From Oscillospiraceae bacterium (GTDB lineage: Bacteria > Bacillota > Clostridia > Oscillospirales > Ruminococcaceae), in contig JAUNBN010000001.1 of assembly GCA_030527085.1 (NCBI GenBank), positions 1 to 32,456 on the forward strand: DNA of 32,456 bases, read 5' to 3'. The position numbers were made by a program, and so were the translations under genes. The notes under the pieces are model-generated. The model saw only the letters and a list, made by a program, of their open reading frames with translations. It had not been told where the DNA came from and did not search any database. The first letter of the stretch is position 1. The number at the start of each line of letters is the position of its first letter. Positions 15,686 to 23,546 of the stretch are shown here, one piece after another.

Positions 15686-17653
15686 ATGAGCTTTGCCCTT
15701 TCCTTTGTTTCAATTCTGCTTATAGCCCTTTTGTTCATAAGGCGCTTCAAGGTGAACGCGGCGCTCGCGCCCTTCGCCTCCATAGCCTTCATCACGCTGC
15801 TGCTTATATTCACCGGCGTGTTCAATTTGCTTATTGTGGGGATAATTCTGGTCTACGCGCTGGCGGTCTTTTCCCTTTGGTACTGCCTTATAAGGGAGAG
15901 AAAGCGTCTCGCCGAGACCGCGCGGGAGTTCTTTAAGCCCGGTATGGTGTTTTTTATTGTGTCCTCGCTTGCCTTTCTTGTTGCGCTGGGCGACAAGCAG
16001 CCCTATTTCATGATTTGGGACGAGTTCTCCTTCTGGGGCATAGCCGTCAAGAACATGTGGCTGAACGGCAGGCTCTACACCCTCTTTACCAGCAGCATGA
16101 TAGGCGTCTCCTACCCGCCCGCGCTGCCGGTCTTCAGCTATTTCATGCAGTGTACGGCGGGGGTCTTTACCGAGTGGCTGGTCTATCTCGCCTACGATAT
16201 TCTGATGATGTCCGTCTTCGCCATGCTCTTCGCGCGGCTCAAATGGAAGAACTATATTGCCCTGCCGGTTCTGAGCTTTACCTCCGTCGCCGCCCTCTAT
16301 ATTTTCTGGGAGAGCTTCGAGGGCCTCAAGCTCTACTCGACCTCCTATTCGGACGTGCCGCTGGGCGTTGTTTTCGGCGCGGTGCTCGCGGCCTGGTTCT
16401 CCTCGGACGAAAGGGGCTTTCCGCGCTGGTCGGTAACGGCGCTGGCGCTGCTGCTGCTGCCGATGATGAAGGACACCGGCCTCGCCTTCGCGCTCGTGGC
16501 GGCGGCTGTCTGCGCCTTCGATATGATAATTTCGCGGAGCTTCCCGAGCGAGCGGCTCTTTAAATGGGAGAAGCCCTTCGTTAAATATTTTTACGCGCTG
16601 GCCTTCTTTATAGCCGTGCTCGTGAGCTATGAGGTCTGGACGCTGCATCTCGCCTCGGCGGTCTCTATCGAGCGCAACTCCGTGCCCTATGAGTACGGCC
16701 TTGTGGATATGCTCGCGGGGCGCGACCCCTTCTTCAACGAAATCTGGAAGCGCATGGTTTCAGCGCTGACCGAGCTCAAGCTCGTAACCTTCGGCAACGT
16801 CAAAACAATGCTCATCGCCTTTACCTTAACCCCGCTCGTCCTCGCGCCCTTCTGCAAGCATAAGCGCAATTCGCTCAGGTTAGTTATAAACTCGTTTATG
16901 CTGCTCGCGGGCTTCTTCCTCTACTACCTCATGATGGCCTACCTCTACACGGCGGTATTCCATTCGAGCGAATACTCCCTGACCTCCTACCAGCGCTACA
17001 TAAGCTCCTACGCCATAGGCTGGCTCATTGCCATTCTGGCGATGTGCTTCGGCGAGATATCCCGGTGGCGCTGGGTTAAGGCGGCGAAGGCTCCGGCAGT
17101 TGCCGCCTGCGGCGTTTTGCTCTGGTCGCTGTTCTACTACACTCCCGTGCCGCTCAAAAACTACGTCTTTATAAGCGAGGAGGTCTATCAGGACCTTCTG
17201 CCCCTGCGCCAGCTCATGATGGACAACGCGGCGGACTTCGCCGGAGCCTTTACGAGCGAGGACAGGATTTATTACGTCTGCCAGGACTCGAACGGCGGCG
17301 AGTGGTTCTATTTCAACTACGAATTCCAGCCCGCTTTCACCGTCCAGACGCTGGAGGGCGGCGACTTCGTCGCCAAGGGCTCCGAGCACGACGGCCCCTA
17401 CGACGTCGAGGCAGACCGCGCCGACTTCGAGGCCTACCTGCGCGAAGAGGAGGTTGACTACGTCTTCGTACAGAAGATAGACGACTACTTCGCGGAGGAG
17501 TTCGCGCCCCTGTTCTCGGACAATCTTATGGGTTTTTTTGACGGCACTGCCAGCATGTACAAGATAACCTACACCGAGATGGGGGGGATGAGTCTCATTC
17601 CCGTCTATTCCGGAGTGAACGCCCTCGCCCTTAAAGAGCAGTACGGCTACTGA
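15686..17653 (+). CDS. Polytopic membrane protein, probable GT-C-type glycosyltransferase
   Basis: 655 residues with roughly a dozen hydrophobic helices over the first 490 residues and a soluble C-terminal domain of about 150 residues. After the third or fourth helix, a loop carries WDEFSFWGIAVKNMW (W111, D112, E113), the kind of acidic motif at the first outer loop that GT-C enzymes (PMT/ArnT-like, polyprenyl-phosphate-sugar dependent) use. A later SYSDVPLG and MKDTGLAFALV fit the same plan. I infer transfer of a sugar from a lipid carrier to a cell-envelope acceptor; substrate is unknown. ATG 15686 follows GAGGGAG. It is monocistronic except for a possible small ORF just downstream. Confidence 0.65.
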   Translation: MSFALSFVSILLIALLFIRRFKVNAALAPFASIAFITLLLIFTGVFNLLIVGIILVYALAVFSLWYCLIRERKRLAETAREFFKPGMVFFIVSSLAFLVALGDKQPYFMIWDEFSFWGIAVKNMWLNGRLYTLFTSSMIGVSYPPALPVFSYFMQCTAGVFTEWLVYLAYDILMMSVFAMLFARLKWKNYIALPVLSFTSVAALYIFWESFEGLKLYSTSYSDVPLGVVFGAVLAAWFSSDERGFPRWSVTALALLLLPMMKDTGLAFALVAAAVCAFDMIISRSFPSERLFKWEKPFVKYFYALAFFIAVLVSYEVWTLHLASAVSIERNSVPYEYGLVDMLAGRDPFFNEIWKRMVSALTELKLVTFGNVKTMLIAFTLTPLVLAPFCKHKRNSLRLVINSFMLLAGFFLYYLMMAYLYTAVFHSSEYSLTSYQRYISSYAIGWLIAILAMCFGEISRWRWVKAAKAPAVAACGVLLWSLFYYTPVPLKNYVFISEEVYQDLLPLRQLMMDNAADFAGAFTSEDRIYYVCQDSNGGEWFYFNYEFQPAFTVQTLEGGDFVAKGSEHDGPYDVEADRADFEAYLREEEVDYVFVQKIDDYFAEEFAPLFSDNLMGFFDGTASMYKITYTEMGGMSLIPVYSGVNALALKEQYGY

Positions 17654-17690
17654 GGCTGAATATATAAGCAGGAAGAAGCTGGAAATCGTT

Positions 17691-17828
17691 TTGAGCCTTA
17701 CAATCGCCGCGGTAGCAGCTGCTGTGGCTGTCGTCTGCGCTCCCGAAAGCCGCTGGGGCCTTGCGGCGGTATTCGCGCTGATTGCCGGTCTGAATATTGC
17801 AGGTTTTTTTCTGAGAGCTAGGTTTTAA
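17691..17828 (+). CDS. Possible small two-helix membrane protein, TTG start
   Basis: Open frame of 45 residues ending at TAA 17826-17828, reading two hydrophobic helices separated by a short polar turn: LTIAAVAAAVAVVCA, then PESRWG, then LAAVFALIAGLNIAGFFL, then RARF. TTG 17691 has GGAAA five nt upstream. The frame stays open upstream through basic residues (SRKKLEIV) to an ATA, so a mutated ATG start is also possible. It begins 37 bp after the GT-C-like gene. No family recognised. Confidence 0.4.
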   Translation: MSLTIAAVAAAVAVVCAPESRWGLAAVFALIAGLNIAGFFLRARF

Positions 17829-17890
17829 GGGAACAGCCTCAGCGCCTCATGCGCGTTGCGCCGAGGCGCAATATCTTTAAGTTGAGCTAT

Positions 17891-17985
17891 ATATCCATGT
17901 GTCCCAGCTCGAATGCGCGTGCTTTTTAGGGCGTCTCCCCCACCAAAAAAAGGAGACACTCTGACTCAATGGCATTGACCGAAGG
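17891..17985. repeat. Palindromic element copy (core degenerate)
   Basis: GTGTCCCAGCTCGAATGCG (17899-17917) and the T-tract match the copy at 20611 base for base over long stretches. A short stem GTCTCC (17933-17938)/GGAGAC (17952-17957) remains, but the loop is A-rich and the GGCGGGG core is lost. The right flank GGCATTGACC resembles that of the 20611 copy. Confidence 0.5.
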
Positions 17986-18017
17986 CGGCATACCGTTTCG
18001 AGCCGCTCCTTAAATGC

Positions 18018-18057
18018 AAAGCCCGCCTGCCGAAGAAAATATCGGCAGGCGGGCTTT
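18018..18057. terminator. Strong terminator hairpin
   Basis: Perfect 16-bp stem AAAGCCCGCCTGCCGA (18018-18033)/TCGGCAGGCGGGCTTT (18042-18057) with an 8-nt loop. It follows the cytidine deaminase stop by about 20 bp on the minus strand and could also stop rightward transcripts. It lies in the 424-bp gap 17654-18077, together with a possible small ORF and an element copy. Confidence 0.75.
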
Positions 18058-18077
18058 AATAGTCGAGGGAAAAGACC

Positions 18078-18494
18078 TCAGAAGCGATCGTCTCCCCACC
18101 AGTTTGGGAGCAGCTCCTGCAGAGTGACGGTCTTTCTCTTCTCGTAATCCAGCAATATTTCCATGCTTCGATTCTCGGAATTGAGCTGCATGAAAAACTC
18201 CCGGCACGCGCCGCAGGGCGTCCCGCTGTCGCCGCCCGAGGGCGCTTTGTCCCTGAAGGCGATGAGCCGTTTGATTTTTGTCTGGCCGCTGTTCAAAAGC
18301 ATATTCAGAGCCGCAGCTCTCTCGGCGCACAGATTCAAAACCCCGCCGCAGCTTTCTACGCAAAAGCCCGTGAAAATCTCGCCGCTGCCGCTTTCAAGGG
18401 CGCAGACCACATTGCGCGCGTATATGAAGGGGGAAATTTCTTCGGGGCGGTAAAGCTCCGCGGCTTTCAAATAAAGCGTTTTCCAAATATCCAT
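18078..18494 (-). CDS. Cytidine deaminase-family protein
   Basis: 138-residue zinc deaminase, single domain. Zinc and catalytic residues are visible: CAERAAA (Cys56, catalytic Glu58) and PCGACREF (Cys94, Cys97). It probably deaminates cytidine/deoxycytidine to uridine forms in pyrimidine salvage; a blasticidin-S-type or other free-base deaminase is possible because the substrate-pocket motif before CAE (FTGFCVESCGG) differs from the usual GVNVE. AAAGGAG lies before ATG 18494. It is the last gene of the leftward ABC-permease-GntR operon (17 bp after gntR) and is followed by a strong terminator. Confidence 0.85.
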   Translation of the reverse strand: MDIWKTLYLKAAELYRPEEISPFIYARNVVCALESGSGEIFTGFCVESCGGVLNLCAERAAALNMLLNSGQTKIKRLIAFRDKAPSGGDSGTPCGACREFFMQLNSENRSMEILLDYEKRKTVTLQELLPNWWGDDRF

Positions 18495-18511
18495 TTGCTT
18501 AAAGTCTCCTT

Positions 18512-18880
18512 TCAGCCCAGCAGCTTCTCGAGCAGCGCGCGTATCTCCGAGTCCGAAAGCCCCAGCGAGACGGCGCGCTCGAGCGCCGCGCGAAGCTCGG
18601 CCTCGGCAAGCTCAAAGCGGCGGTCGGCGAGCTCGGGCTCCTTATGGGGTGCTACGAAGCAGCCGCGCCCGGTAACGGTGTAGATAAGCCCCTCGCGCTC
18701 GAGCTCCTCCCAGGCCTTTTTTACGGTTATAACGCTGACCCGAAGCTCGAGCGCAACGCTTCTGATGGGCGGCAGGCAGTAGGATCCCTCCAGCTCGCCC
18801 TTTATTATCTGCGAGCGGAGCTGCTCGTATATCTGCTTATATAAAGGCGTCTCCGAGCCGTTGTTTAAAACGATGTTCAC
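18512..18880 (-). CDS. GntR-family (YtrA-type) transcriptional regulator
   Basis: 122-residue short GntR regulator. A winged HTH covers residues about 10-78: TPLYKQIYEQLRSQIIKGEL, then LPPIRSVALELRVSVITVKKAWEELEREGLIYTVTGRGCFV. A short C-terminal helical tail replaces a ligand domain, as in the YtrA subfamily that controls ABC transporter operons. The start is GTG 18880, three bp after the permease stop, so translation is probably coupled. It likely binds the 10-bp-arm palindrome in the operon promoter (20421-20445). Confidence 0.9.
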   Translation of the reverse strand: MNIVLNNGSETPLYKQIYEQLRSQIIKGELEGSYCLPPIRSVALELRVSVITVKKAWEELEREGLIYTVTGRGCFVAPHKEPELADRRFELAEAELRAALERAVSLGLSDSEIRALLEKLLG

Positions 18881-18883
18881 GGC

Positions 18884-19543
18884 TTAGAGATCTACCCTTT
18901 CAAAGAGCGCCTGCGCGCGCCTCGAGGCCGTGAGCGTTGCGGCAAAGTAAATAAGCGCGGCCGCGCCCAGCAGTGCGAGGCGCAGAGGCCGTCCCGCGGC
19001 AAGCCAGTTATCCAGATTGGTTTTAAGGGCGGGTATGAGCTGTACTGCGACCTCGGCGGCGATAAGCCAGAGCGAGGCCGCGCCCCCGGCAAAGCAGAGC
19101 GCCCTGCCCGCGCTGTAGCCGGTCTTGTAAAAGATGGGCAGAAAGAGCGCGTTGAATATGGCGAACATAATCAGAATTATCGCGTAGAAGGCGGCGTTGG
19201 CCTCTATGCCGACGGTGTTCTCCCCGAGGGGGTTGATGTTGCGGCCTATCAGGGCGAAGGGCACGGAGATCAAAATATTGAAGAGCTGGATTATAACTAT
19301 CATCAAAGTGCGCGCCCTCACTACGTCGCGCTTCTCCACCGGCAGCAGCGCCGTGAAGAGCACGTCCTTGTTCTCGCGCCCGTTAAGGAAGATGAAAAAG
19401 ATTTCCAGGCAGGTGTAAATAAAGGCCACGGTGTAGGGGTAGGAGGGAATAAGCAGCATAAGGCCGAATAGCGGGAAGATTAAGACCGTCGCGTGGCGCG
19501 CGAGGGTAAACTCCTTGTAGAGCAGGCTGCCCATGTAATTCAT
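18884..19543 (-). CDS. ABC-2-type transporter permease subunit
   Basis: 219-residue membrane protein with about six helices (for example ATVLIFPLFGLMLLIPSYPY, TLMIVIIQLFNILISVPFAL, LCFAGGAASLWLIAAEVAV, LALLGAAALIYFAATLTA). It starts MNYMGSLLYKEF, the typical opening of ABC-2 permeases whose first helix follows a cytoplasmic amphipathic segment. Its ATG overlaps the ATPase stop as ATGA. With the upstream ATPase and the downstream GntR regulator it forms a YtrA-type export system; the substrate is unknown. Confidence 0.85.
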   Translation of the reverse strand: MNYMGSLLYKEFTLARHATVLIFPLFGLMLLIPSYPYTVAFIYTCLEIFFIFLNGRENKDVLFTALLPVEKRDVVRARTLMIVIIQLFNILISVPFALIGRNINPLGENTVGIEANAAFYAIILIMFAIFNALFLPIFYKTGYSAGRALCFAGGAASLWLIAAEVAVQLIPALKTNLDNWLAAGRPLRLALLGAAALIYFAATLTASRRAQALFERVDL

Positions 19544-20403
19544 ATCCTCACCTCCGAGTCCGAGGGCTCCTCTGAGTAAATCATAATGGTTTCTATGTCC
19601 GGCCGCGCTGTCTGCAGAGAGCTCAAAAGCTCCCTCTTTTCGGCGAGGGCGAGTCCCGTGAAGCCGAAGGCGTTCTGCTTATAGCCTATAAGGTTTTGCT
19701 TCAGGCCCTCGTCGAGCTGTTCGGCGCGCCCGCTTACCGCTATATAGGAATCTATAAAATCCTCGCGCTCGCAGCTCTTTACTATCTTGCCGTCTTTTAT
19801 ATAGGTAATGAAGTCCGCGCACTTTTCAAGGTCGCTCGTTATGTGAGTGGAAAAGAGCACGCTGTGCCCACCGTCCTCTATCACCTTTCGGAAGATTTGC
19901 AGCAGCTCGTCGCGCGAGACGGGGTCCAGCCCGCTGGTGGGCTCGTCGAGAATCAGCAGCCGCGCGCGGCGCGAGAGCGCCAGCGCCAGCGAGAACTTGA
20001 CCTTCATGCCCTCGGAGAGCTCCTCAACCTTCTTGTTTTCGTCCAGCTCAAAGCGCCGCAGGTATTCGCGGTAGCCCGCCTCGTCCCATTCGGGGTAAAA
20101 GCGCCGCTCTACCGCGCTTATGGCGGAGAGCCTGCGCTTCAAATAGAAATCGAAGCCGCCCAGCACAAAACCTATCTCCCGCTTACACTGAAGTTCCTTG
20201 CTCTTAAAATCCAAGCCGCAGATTTCGACCTCGCCCGAGTCGGGGTGAACGAGGCCGAGCATGCTCTTGAGCGTAGTGGTCTTGCCCGCGCCGTTGCGGC
20301 CTATAAAGCCCATTATATAACCCTCGTCCAAATCGAAGCTCACGCCGTCGAGCGTGAAGCTCTCGTAACGCTTTGTAAGGTTCCTGACCTTTAGAATTGC
20401 CAT
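19540..20403 (-). CDS. ABC transporter ATP-binding protein
   Basis: 287 residues from ATG 20403, chosen because MAILKVRNLTKRYES is the usual opening and AAAGG lies 8 nt upstream; a longer frame runs into the promoter. Walker A GRNGAGKTT is at 35-43, the signature LSEGM (129-133) is a slightly altered form of LSGGQ, and Walker B LLILDEP is at 149-155 with TSGLD and a switch histidine in LFSTH. The C-terminal 60 residues are a typical YtrB-like extension. It is first gene of the operon ATPase-permease-GntR-deaminase. Confidence 0.92.
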   Translation of the reverse strand: MAILKVRNLTKRYESFTLDGVSFDLDEGYIMGFIGRNGAGKTTTLKSMLGLVHPDSGEVEICGLDFKSKELQCKREIGFVLGGFDFYLKRRLSAISAVERRFYPEWDEAGYREYLRRFELDENKKVEELSEGMKVKFSLALALSRRARLLILDEPTSGLDPVSRDELLQIFRKVIEDGGHSVLFSTHITSDLEKCADFITYIKDGKIVKSCEREDFIDSYIAVSGRAEQLDEGLKQNLIGYKQNAFGFTGLALAEKRELLSSLQTARPDIETIMIYSEEPSDSEVRI

Positions 20404-20420
20404 CGCCTTGCCTTTCAAAA

Positions 20421-20471
20421 ATTGTGTATATGGTGTATACACAATATAACACTATGCTCGCGCTCTGTCAA
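20421..20471 (-). promoter_or_regulatory. ABC/GntR operon promoter with palindromic operator
   Basis: Minus strand: perfect -35 TTGACA (20471-20466), 17 bp, -10 TATATT (20448-20443). Overlapping and just after the -10 is a perfect inverted repeat, arms ATTGTGTATA (20421-20430) and TATACACAAT (20436-20445) with a 5-bp spacer. Placement across the start site fits repression by the operon's own GntR regulator. Confidence 0.8.
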
Positions 20472-20610
20472 GCCCGGGGAAAATATTTCCAATGAAAACG
20501 ACGCCCTTCTTTTATTAAAATGGAAATTTGCGGGAGCGAACCGAAAGCGGGTTCAACGCTGCATTTACCCCGATGAAGGCGCCATGGCATTTAAGCTCGG
20601 GCGGCGAAAC

Positions 20611-20742
20611 AGCCTCTGTGTTCCGGCTCGGCTGTGCGTGCTTTTTAGGGTGTATCCCCACGTTTTTGGCGCGGGGATACACCCTAAGCTAATGACATTG
20701 GGGAAATATAGTGAACAAAGGCGCTCACCGGGTACGCTCCCT
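20611..20742 (+). repeat. Palindromic element copy upstream of the recombinase
   Basis: Perfect 15-bp stem (20645-20659 with 20673-20687, arm TTAGGGTGTATCCCC) and a 13-nt loop. The left end TGTGTTCCGGCTCGG and the right end GGTACGCTCCCT match family ends. It lies in the 366-bp gap 20404-20769 and ends 28 bp before the recombinase ATG. Confidence 0.6.
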
Positions 20743-20769
20743 GATTTTGACTTTAAGGGGAAAGAGGGA

Positions 20770-21360
20770 ATGCAGACTTACGGCTACGCGAGGGTATCGA
20801 CAAAGGAGCAGAACGAGGACCGCCAGCTTCTGGCGCTCAAGGAATTCGGCGTAAAGCCGCGCAATATCTATACGGACAAGCTCTCGGGCAAGGACTTCGA
20901 GCGCCCGCAGTACAAGCGGCTGCTTAAAAAGCTGCGCGATGGCGATGTGGTGGTGATACACTCCATAGACCGCCTCGGGCGCAACTACAGCGAGATTTTG
21001 GAGCAGTGGCGGATAATAACCAAGGAAAAAGGCGCGCACATGGTAGTTCTCGACATGCCCCTGCTGGATACTCGCCGCCGCGAGGAGAACCTCACGGGCA
21101 TGCTTATTGCAGACATAGTTTTGCAGCTGCTCTCCTATGTTGCGCAGACGGAGCGCGAGGCGATTCGCAAGCGTCAGCGTGAGGGAATAGCGGCCGCGCG
21201 GCTTCGCGGGGTTAAGTTCGGAGCGCCCGGCAAGGAAACTCCCGAGGAGTTCTACATACTGCGCGAGCAGTGGAGGCGCGGCGAAATTTCCGGCCGCGAG
21301 GCAGCCCGCAGGCTGGGCATAGCCGCCCAGACCTTCACGCGCTGGTGCGAGGAGAGGTAG
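20770..21360 (+). CDS. Serine recombinase (resolvase/invertase type)
   Basis: 196-residue small serine recombinase. The start ATG 20770 has AAGGGG 9 nt upstream; an upstream in-frame extension is not protein-like. The catalytic domain opens MQTYGYARVSTKEQNEDRQL with nucleophile Ser10, and includes SIDRLGRNYSEI and VLDMPLLDT. An interdomain helix LSYVAQTEREAIRKRQREGIAAARLRG leads to a C-terminal HTH (GEISGREAARRLGIAAQTFTRW, about 172-193). It would carry out site-specific resolution or inversion. No partner mobile element is visible, but copies of the dispersed palindrome lie close on both sides. Confidence 0.9.
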   Translation: MQTYGYARVSTKEQNEDRQLLALKEFGVKPRNIYTDKLSGKDFERPQYKRLLKKLRDGDVVVIHSIDRLGRNYSEILEQWRIITKEKGAHMVVLDMPLLDTRRREENLTGMLIADIVLQLLSYVAQTEREAIRKRQREGIAAARLRGVKFGAPGKETPEEFYILREQWRRGEISGREAARRLGIAAQTFTRWCEER

Positions 21361-21404
21361 GCTTTACGAAAGCGCGCAAATCGGCTGCAGCTCCGCTTCG
21401 CAGC

Positions 21405-21433
21405 ATAAAAAAGCCGCCTAAAGAAGGCGGCTT
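21405..21433 (-). terminator. Terminator of the lipoprotein gene
   Basis: Perfect 9-bp stem AAGCCGCCT (21411-21419)/AGGCGGCTT (21425-21433). On the minus strand it is followed by TTTTTT, so it ends leftward transcripts from the lipoprotein gene after they cross the element at 21441-21532. It also lies after the recombinase stop. Confidence 0.7.
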
Positions 21434-21440
21434 AGCAGGT

Positions 21441-21532
21441 AGGGAGTGTCCCTATTGCGCGCTTTTTGCGGTATTCCCCCGCCGAAGGCGGGGGAATACC
21501 GCCTCAAATACCCGCTTTTAGGGCCGCTCCCT
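21441..21532 (+). repeat. Palindromic element, type copy
   Basis: Cleanest example. The left end is AGGGAGTGTCCC (21441-21452) and the right end GGGCCGCTCCCT (21521-21532). Between them are GCGCGCTTTTT and a perfect 16-bp stem (21468-21483 with 21487-21502, arm GCGGTATTCCCCCGCC) with only a GAA loop. 92 bp. No matching target duplication is visible here. Confidence 0.75.
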
Positions 21533-21588
21533 GGCAGCTATAATGGCTGTGATATGTATTAAAACATTAAAAACTTCAAAATCTTCTT

Positions 21589-22200
21589 TCAAGTATTGAC
21601 CTGAAAGGTGAAATCCTCGGAATAGAGCTCCTCGTAAACGGTGGAATACAGCGCGGAGTGGGCGAAGGCCTCGGGCAGGTCCCCGGCTACGGCGGCGCGG
21701 ATATAGCGGTATTCGCCGTTGTAGCTCGTGCCCAGCGCCGTGCCGTAGTCCGCGGCGCTCTCGCTCTCGTGCAGACAGTCTATTTTGAGAATAAGCGCGC
21801 TTGTGCCGCTTTCGCTGTCGCGCAGGTAGAACATAAACTGCCTCAGGCCGCCCGAGGCGTTTATGACGAGCTCAAGATTGTCCGCGTTCCAGCCCGGCGG
21901 CAGCAGAAAGCTGAACTCCTCGCCTTTAAAGTAGGGCCAGTCCACCGCGTAGCGCATATTTTCCGTGAAAGCCAGGCTCTCCTCGCTTTGCTCCTCCGCC
22001 TTATAGACCGGCAGGGTCAAAACGAGCTTCTCGCGCTCGGGCAGCGCCGCGCTGGGCGGCGCTTCGGGCAGCAGCTCGCCGCCGCCGAAGCTCTCGGGGC
22101 TGACATAGGCTGAAACGTCGTTCTCAGTTGTGCCCGAGCAGCCCGCGAAAAGCAGGCAGGAGAAAAAGAGCGCGAGCGCCGAAGTCGGGGCTTTTTTCAT
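21589..22200 (-). CDS. Predicted lipoprotein of unknown function
   Basis: 203 residues from ATG 22200. The start is chosen because MKKAPTSALALFFSCLLFAGCSG is a signal peptide ending in a lipobox-like LFAGC (Phe at -3 is unusual); a longer frame upstream is arginine/proline-rich shadow. AAGGCGG precedes it. The mature protein (about 180 residues) is acidic with a region LVLTLPVYKAEEQ...FSFLLPPGWNADNLELVINASGG that looks like a beta-rich surface domain. No family recognised. It follows the LCP-like gene by about 100 bp on the same strand, so the pair may act together at the cell surface. Confidence 0.7.
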   Translation of the reverse strand: MKKAPTSALALFFSCLLFAGCSGTTENDVSAYVSPESFGGGELLPEAPPSAALPEREKLVLTLPVYKAEEQSEESLAFTENMRYAVDWPYFKGEEFSFLLPPGWNADNLELVINASGGLRQFMFYLRDSESGTSALILKIDCLHESESAADYGTALGTSYNGEYRYIRAAVAGDLPEAFAHSALYSTVYEELYSEDFTFQVNT

Positions 22201-22300
22201 ATGCAAAGACCGCCTTTTAAGCTTATATCGGCAAGATTTTAGCATAAAGCCGCCCGCATGGCAACGCCGCGGCCGCGGGGGAGCGCCTCTTTTGAGTGCT

Positions 22301-23329
22301 TTAGGCCGCGCCGGAGGCATTTTTGGGATAGCAGGCCCAGAGCGCCTGGGCGCTGTTTTCCGAGAGCATATAGCTCGTGTCCTCAAGATAGAGCCCCTCG
22401 AGGCGCAAGGCGAGATAGCCTCCCTCTCCCGAGGCCGCGGCGGCCTCTAAAGTGCGGTTGAGGGCGTAAAGACCGCCGCCGTTTATGTCGGTAGTCAGCG
22501 AGACGAGGTTTTCCGTATAAAAATCGCTGAGCTCCTCCGCCAGCTCCTTTGAGCGGTATTCCTCCCAAGCTGCGGCAAAGAGCCTTTCAAAGAGCTCGGT
22601 TCTCTCCTCTCCCTTGTGCGGCGCATTCAGCAGGAGCTGACGCAAATCGTTGCCGCAGAATGAGGAGGTGCCCCTATGCTTGCTGTATTCTACTATCCCG
22701 CTCGCGCCGTAAACCTCGAAATCCCTGTCCAGCGAGAAGCGAAACTCGCCCAGGCTGTCCGCAAGCTCGCTCAAAAGCCCGGCGGAAAGGCAAAGGGAGC
22801 CATCTATATTTACCTCCAGTGTTTCCCTCAGCGCGGCCTCGAGGCCGAAAAGCCCTTTTGCGGCGAATATATCCTCAGCCCCATAGGGCCGCCCGCCGTC
22901 GAGCAAGGTGGTTTCGCGGGGGATATCGGTAAAGATAAGGCGGCGCTCGTCAGCGTCCGCGCGCAGCAGGCAGAGTCCGAGGGCCCGGCCCTCCTCCTCG
23001 ACTGCCGCGAGCAGGGTGTAGCCGCCGCTCACGCTGATTGGCACCTTTTCAGCCGACTGCGAAACCTCCTCAGCGCCGCCGAAAGAGCCTGTAAGGTCGT
23101 AGCCCACTATGAGCGTGCCCAGGCAGAGCGGAATAGTTATTGCCAAAGTTGCGAAGAAGCCCTTTAAGAAATCCATGTGCGCGCGCCTTTTTTGCTCGTG
23201 CGGCTCCTCCTCCCCCAGCAGCGCGTTTACGTCCGCGCTTATATCGAAAAGGGGAGCGTGGCCGCGCGGCCCCGCCGCTTCTGTGAAATCGGGCAGCTCC
23301 TCGGGCTCGAAATAGTCTTTTTCCGTCAT
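22301..23329 (-). CDS. LytR-CpsA-Psr (LCP)-like membrane protein, divergent
   Basis: 342 residues from ATG 23329; a GTG nine bases upstream lacks a ribosome binding site. An acidic cytoplasmic N-terminus (about 1-50) is followed by one membrane helix (about 55-77, GFFATLAITIPLCLGTLIVGY) and an extracellular domain. That domain has LIFTDIPRETTLLDGGRPYGAEDI (IPRET at 136-140) and later LSELADSLGEFRF, which parallel the IPRDT and DALGGV blocks of LCP ligases that attach glycopolymers to peptidoglycan. GIVEYSKHRGTSSFCGNDLRQ resembles the later LCP arginine region. The match is partial, so function is tentative. Confidence 0.6.
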   Translation of the reverse strand: MTEKDYFEPEELPDFTEAAGPRGHAPLFDISADVNALLGEEEPHEQKRRAHMDFLKGFFATLAITIPLCLGTLIVGYDLTGSFGGAEEVSQSAEKVPISVSGGYTLLAAVEEEGRALGLCLLRADADERRLIFTDIPRETTLLDGGRPYGAEDIFAAKGLFGLEAALRETLEVNIDGSLCLSAGLLSELADSLGEFRFSLDRDFEVYGASGIVEYSKHRGTSSFCGNDLRQLLLNAPHKGEERTELFERLFAAAWEEYRSKELAEELSDFYTENLVSLTTDINGGGLYALNRTLEAAAASGEGGYLALRLEGLYLEDTSYMLSENSAQALWACYPKNASGAA

Positions 23330-23438
23330 TTGCAGCACCGCCGTTAGTGTTTGCTGGCAGTATTGCCCGCCGCGCGGCGACTTATGCGCGGCAGGGCTGG
23401 AAATTGCGGGGGAGCTGTCGTATTGCCCGCCATTTTAT

Positions 23439-23500
23439 CAGGGTAGCCCCCCGGAAGGGTGGAGCTACCCTGAAAAGTACGCATAATCGAGCTGGGAAAC
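23439..23500 (-). repeat. Palindromic element copy
   Basis: Stem CAGGGTAGC (23439-23447)/GCTACCCTG (23464-23472) around CCCCC-GGAAG-GG. The complement of the right flank (GTTTCCCAGCTCGATTATGC) matches the left flank of the 17891 copy closely. Lies in the 217-bp gap 23330-23546, which also has a repeated TATTGCCCGCC (23362 and 23420). Confidence 0.55.
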
Positions 23501-23546
23501 ATGAGTGGCGATGGATATGGCTAAAAGCGCGAAAACAGGTTTTGGT

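Noticed and set aside
21441..21532. Element read simply as a Rho-independent terminator of the recombinase
   Set aside because: There is no T-run after the stem, and shared end repeats and flanks with other copies show it is a dispersed element; a separate terminator lies at 21405-21433.
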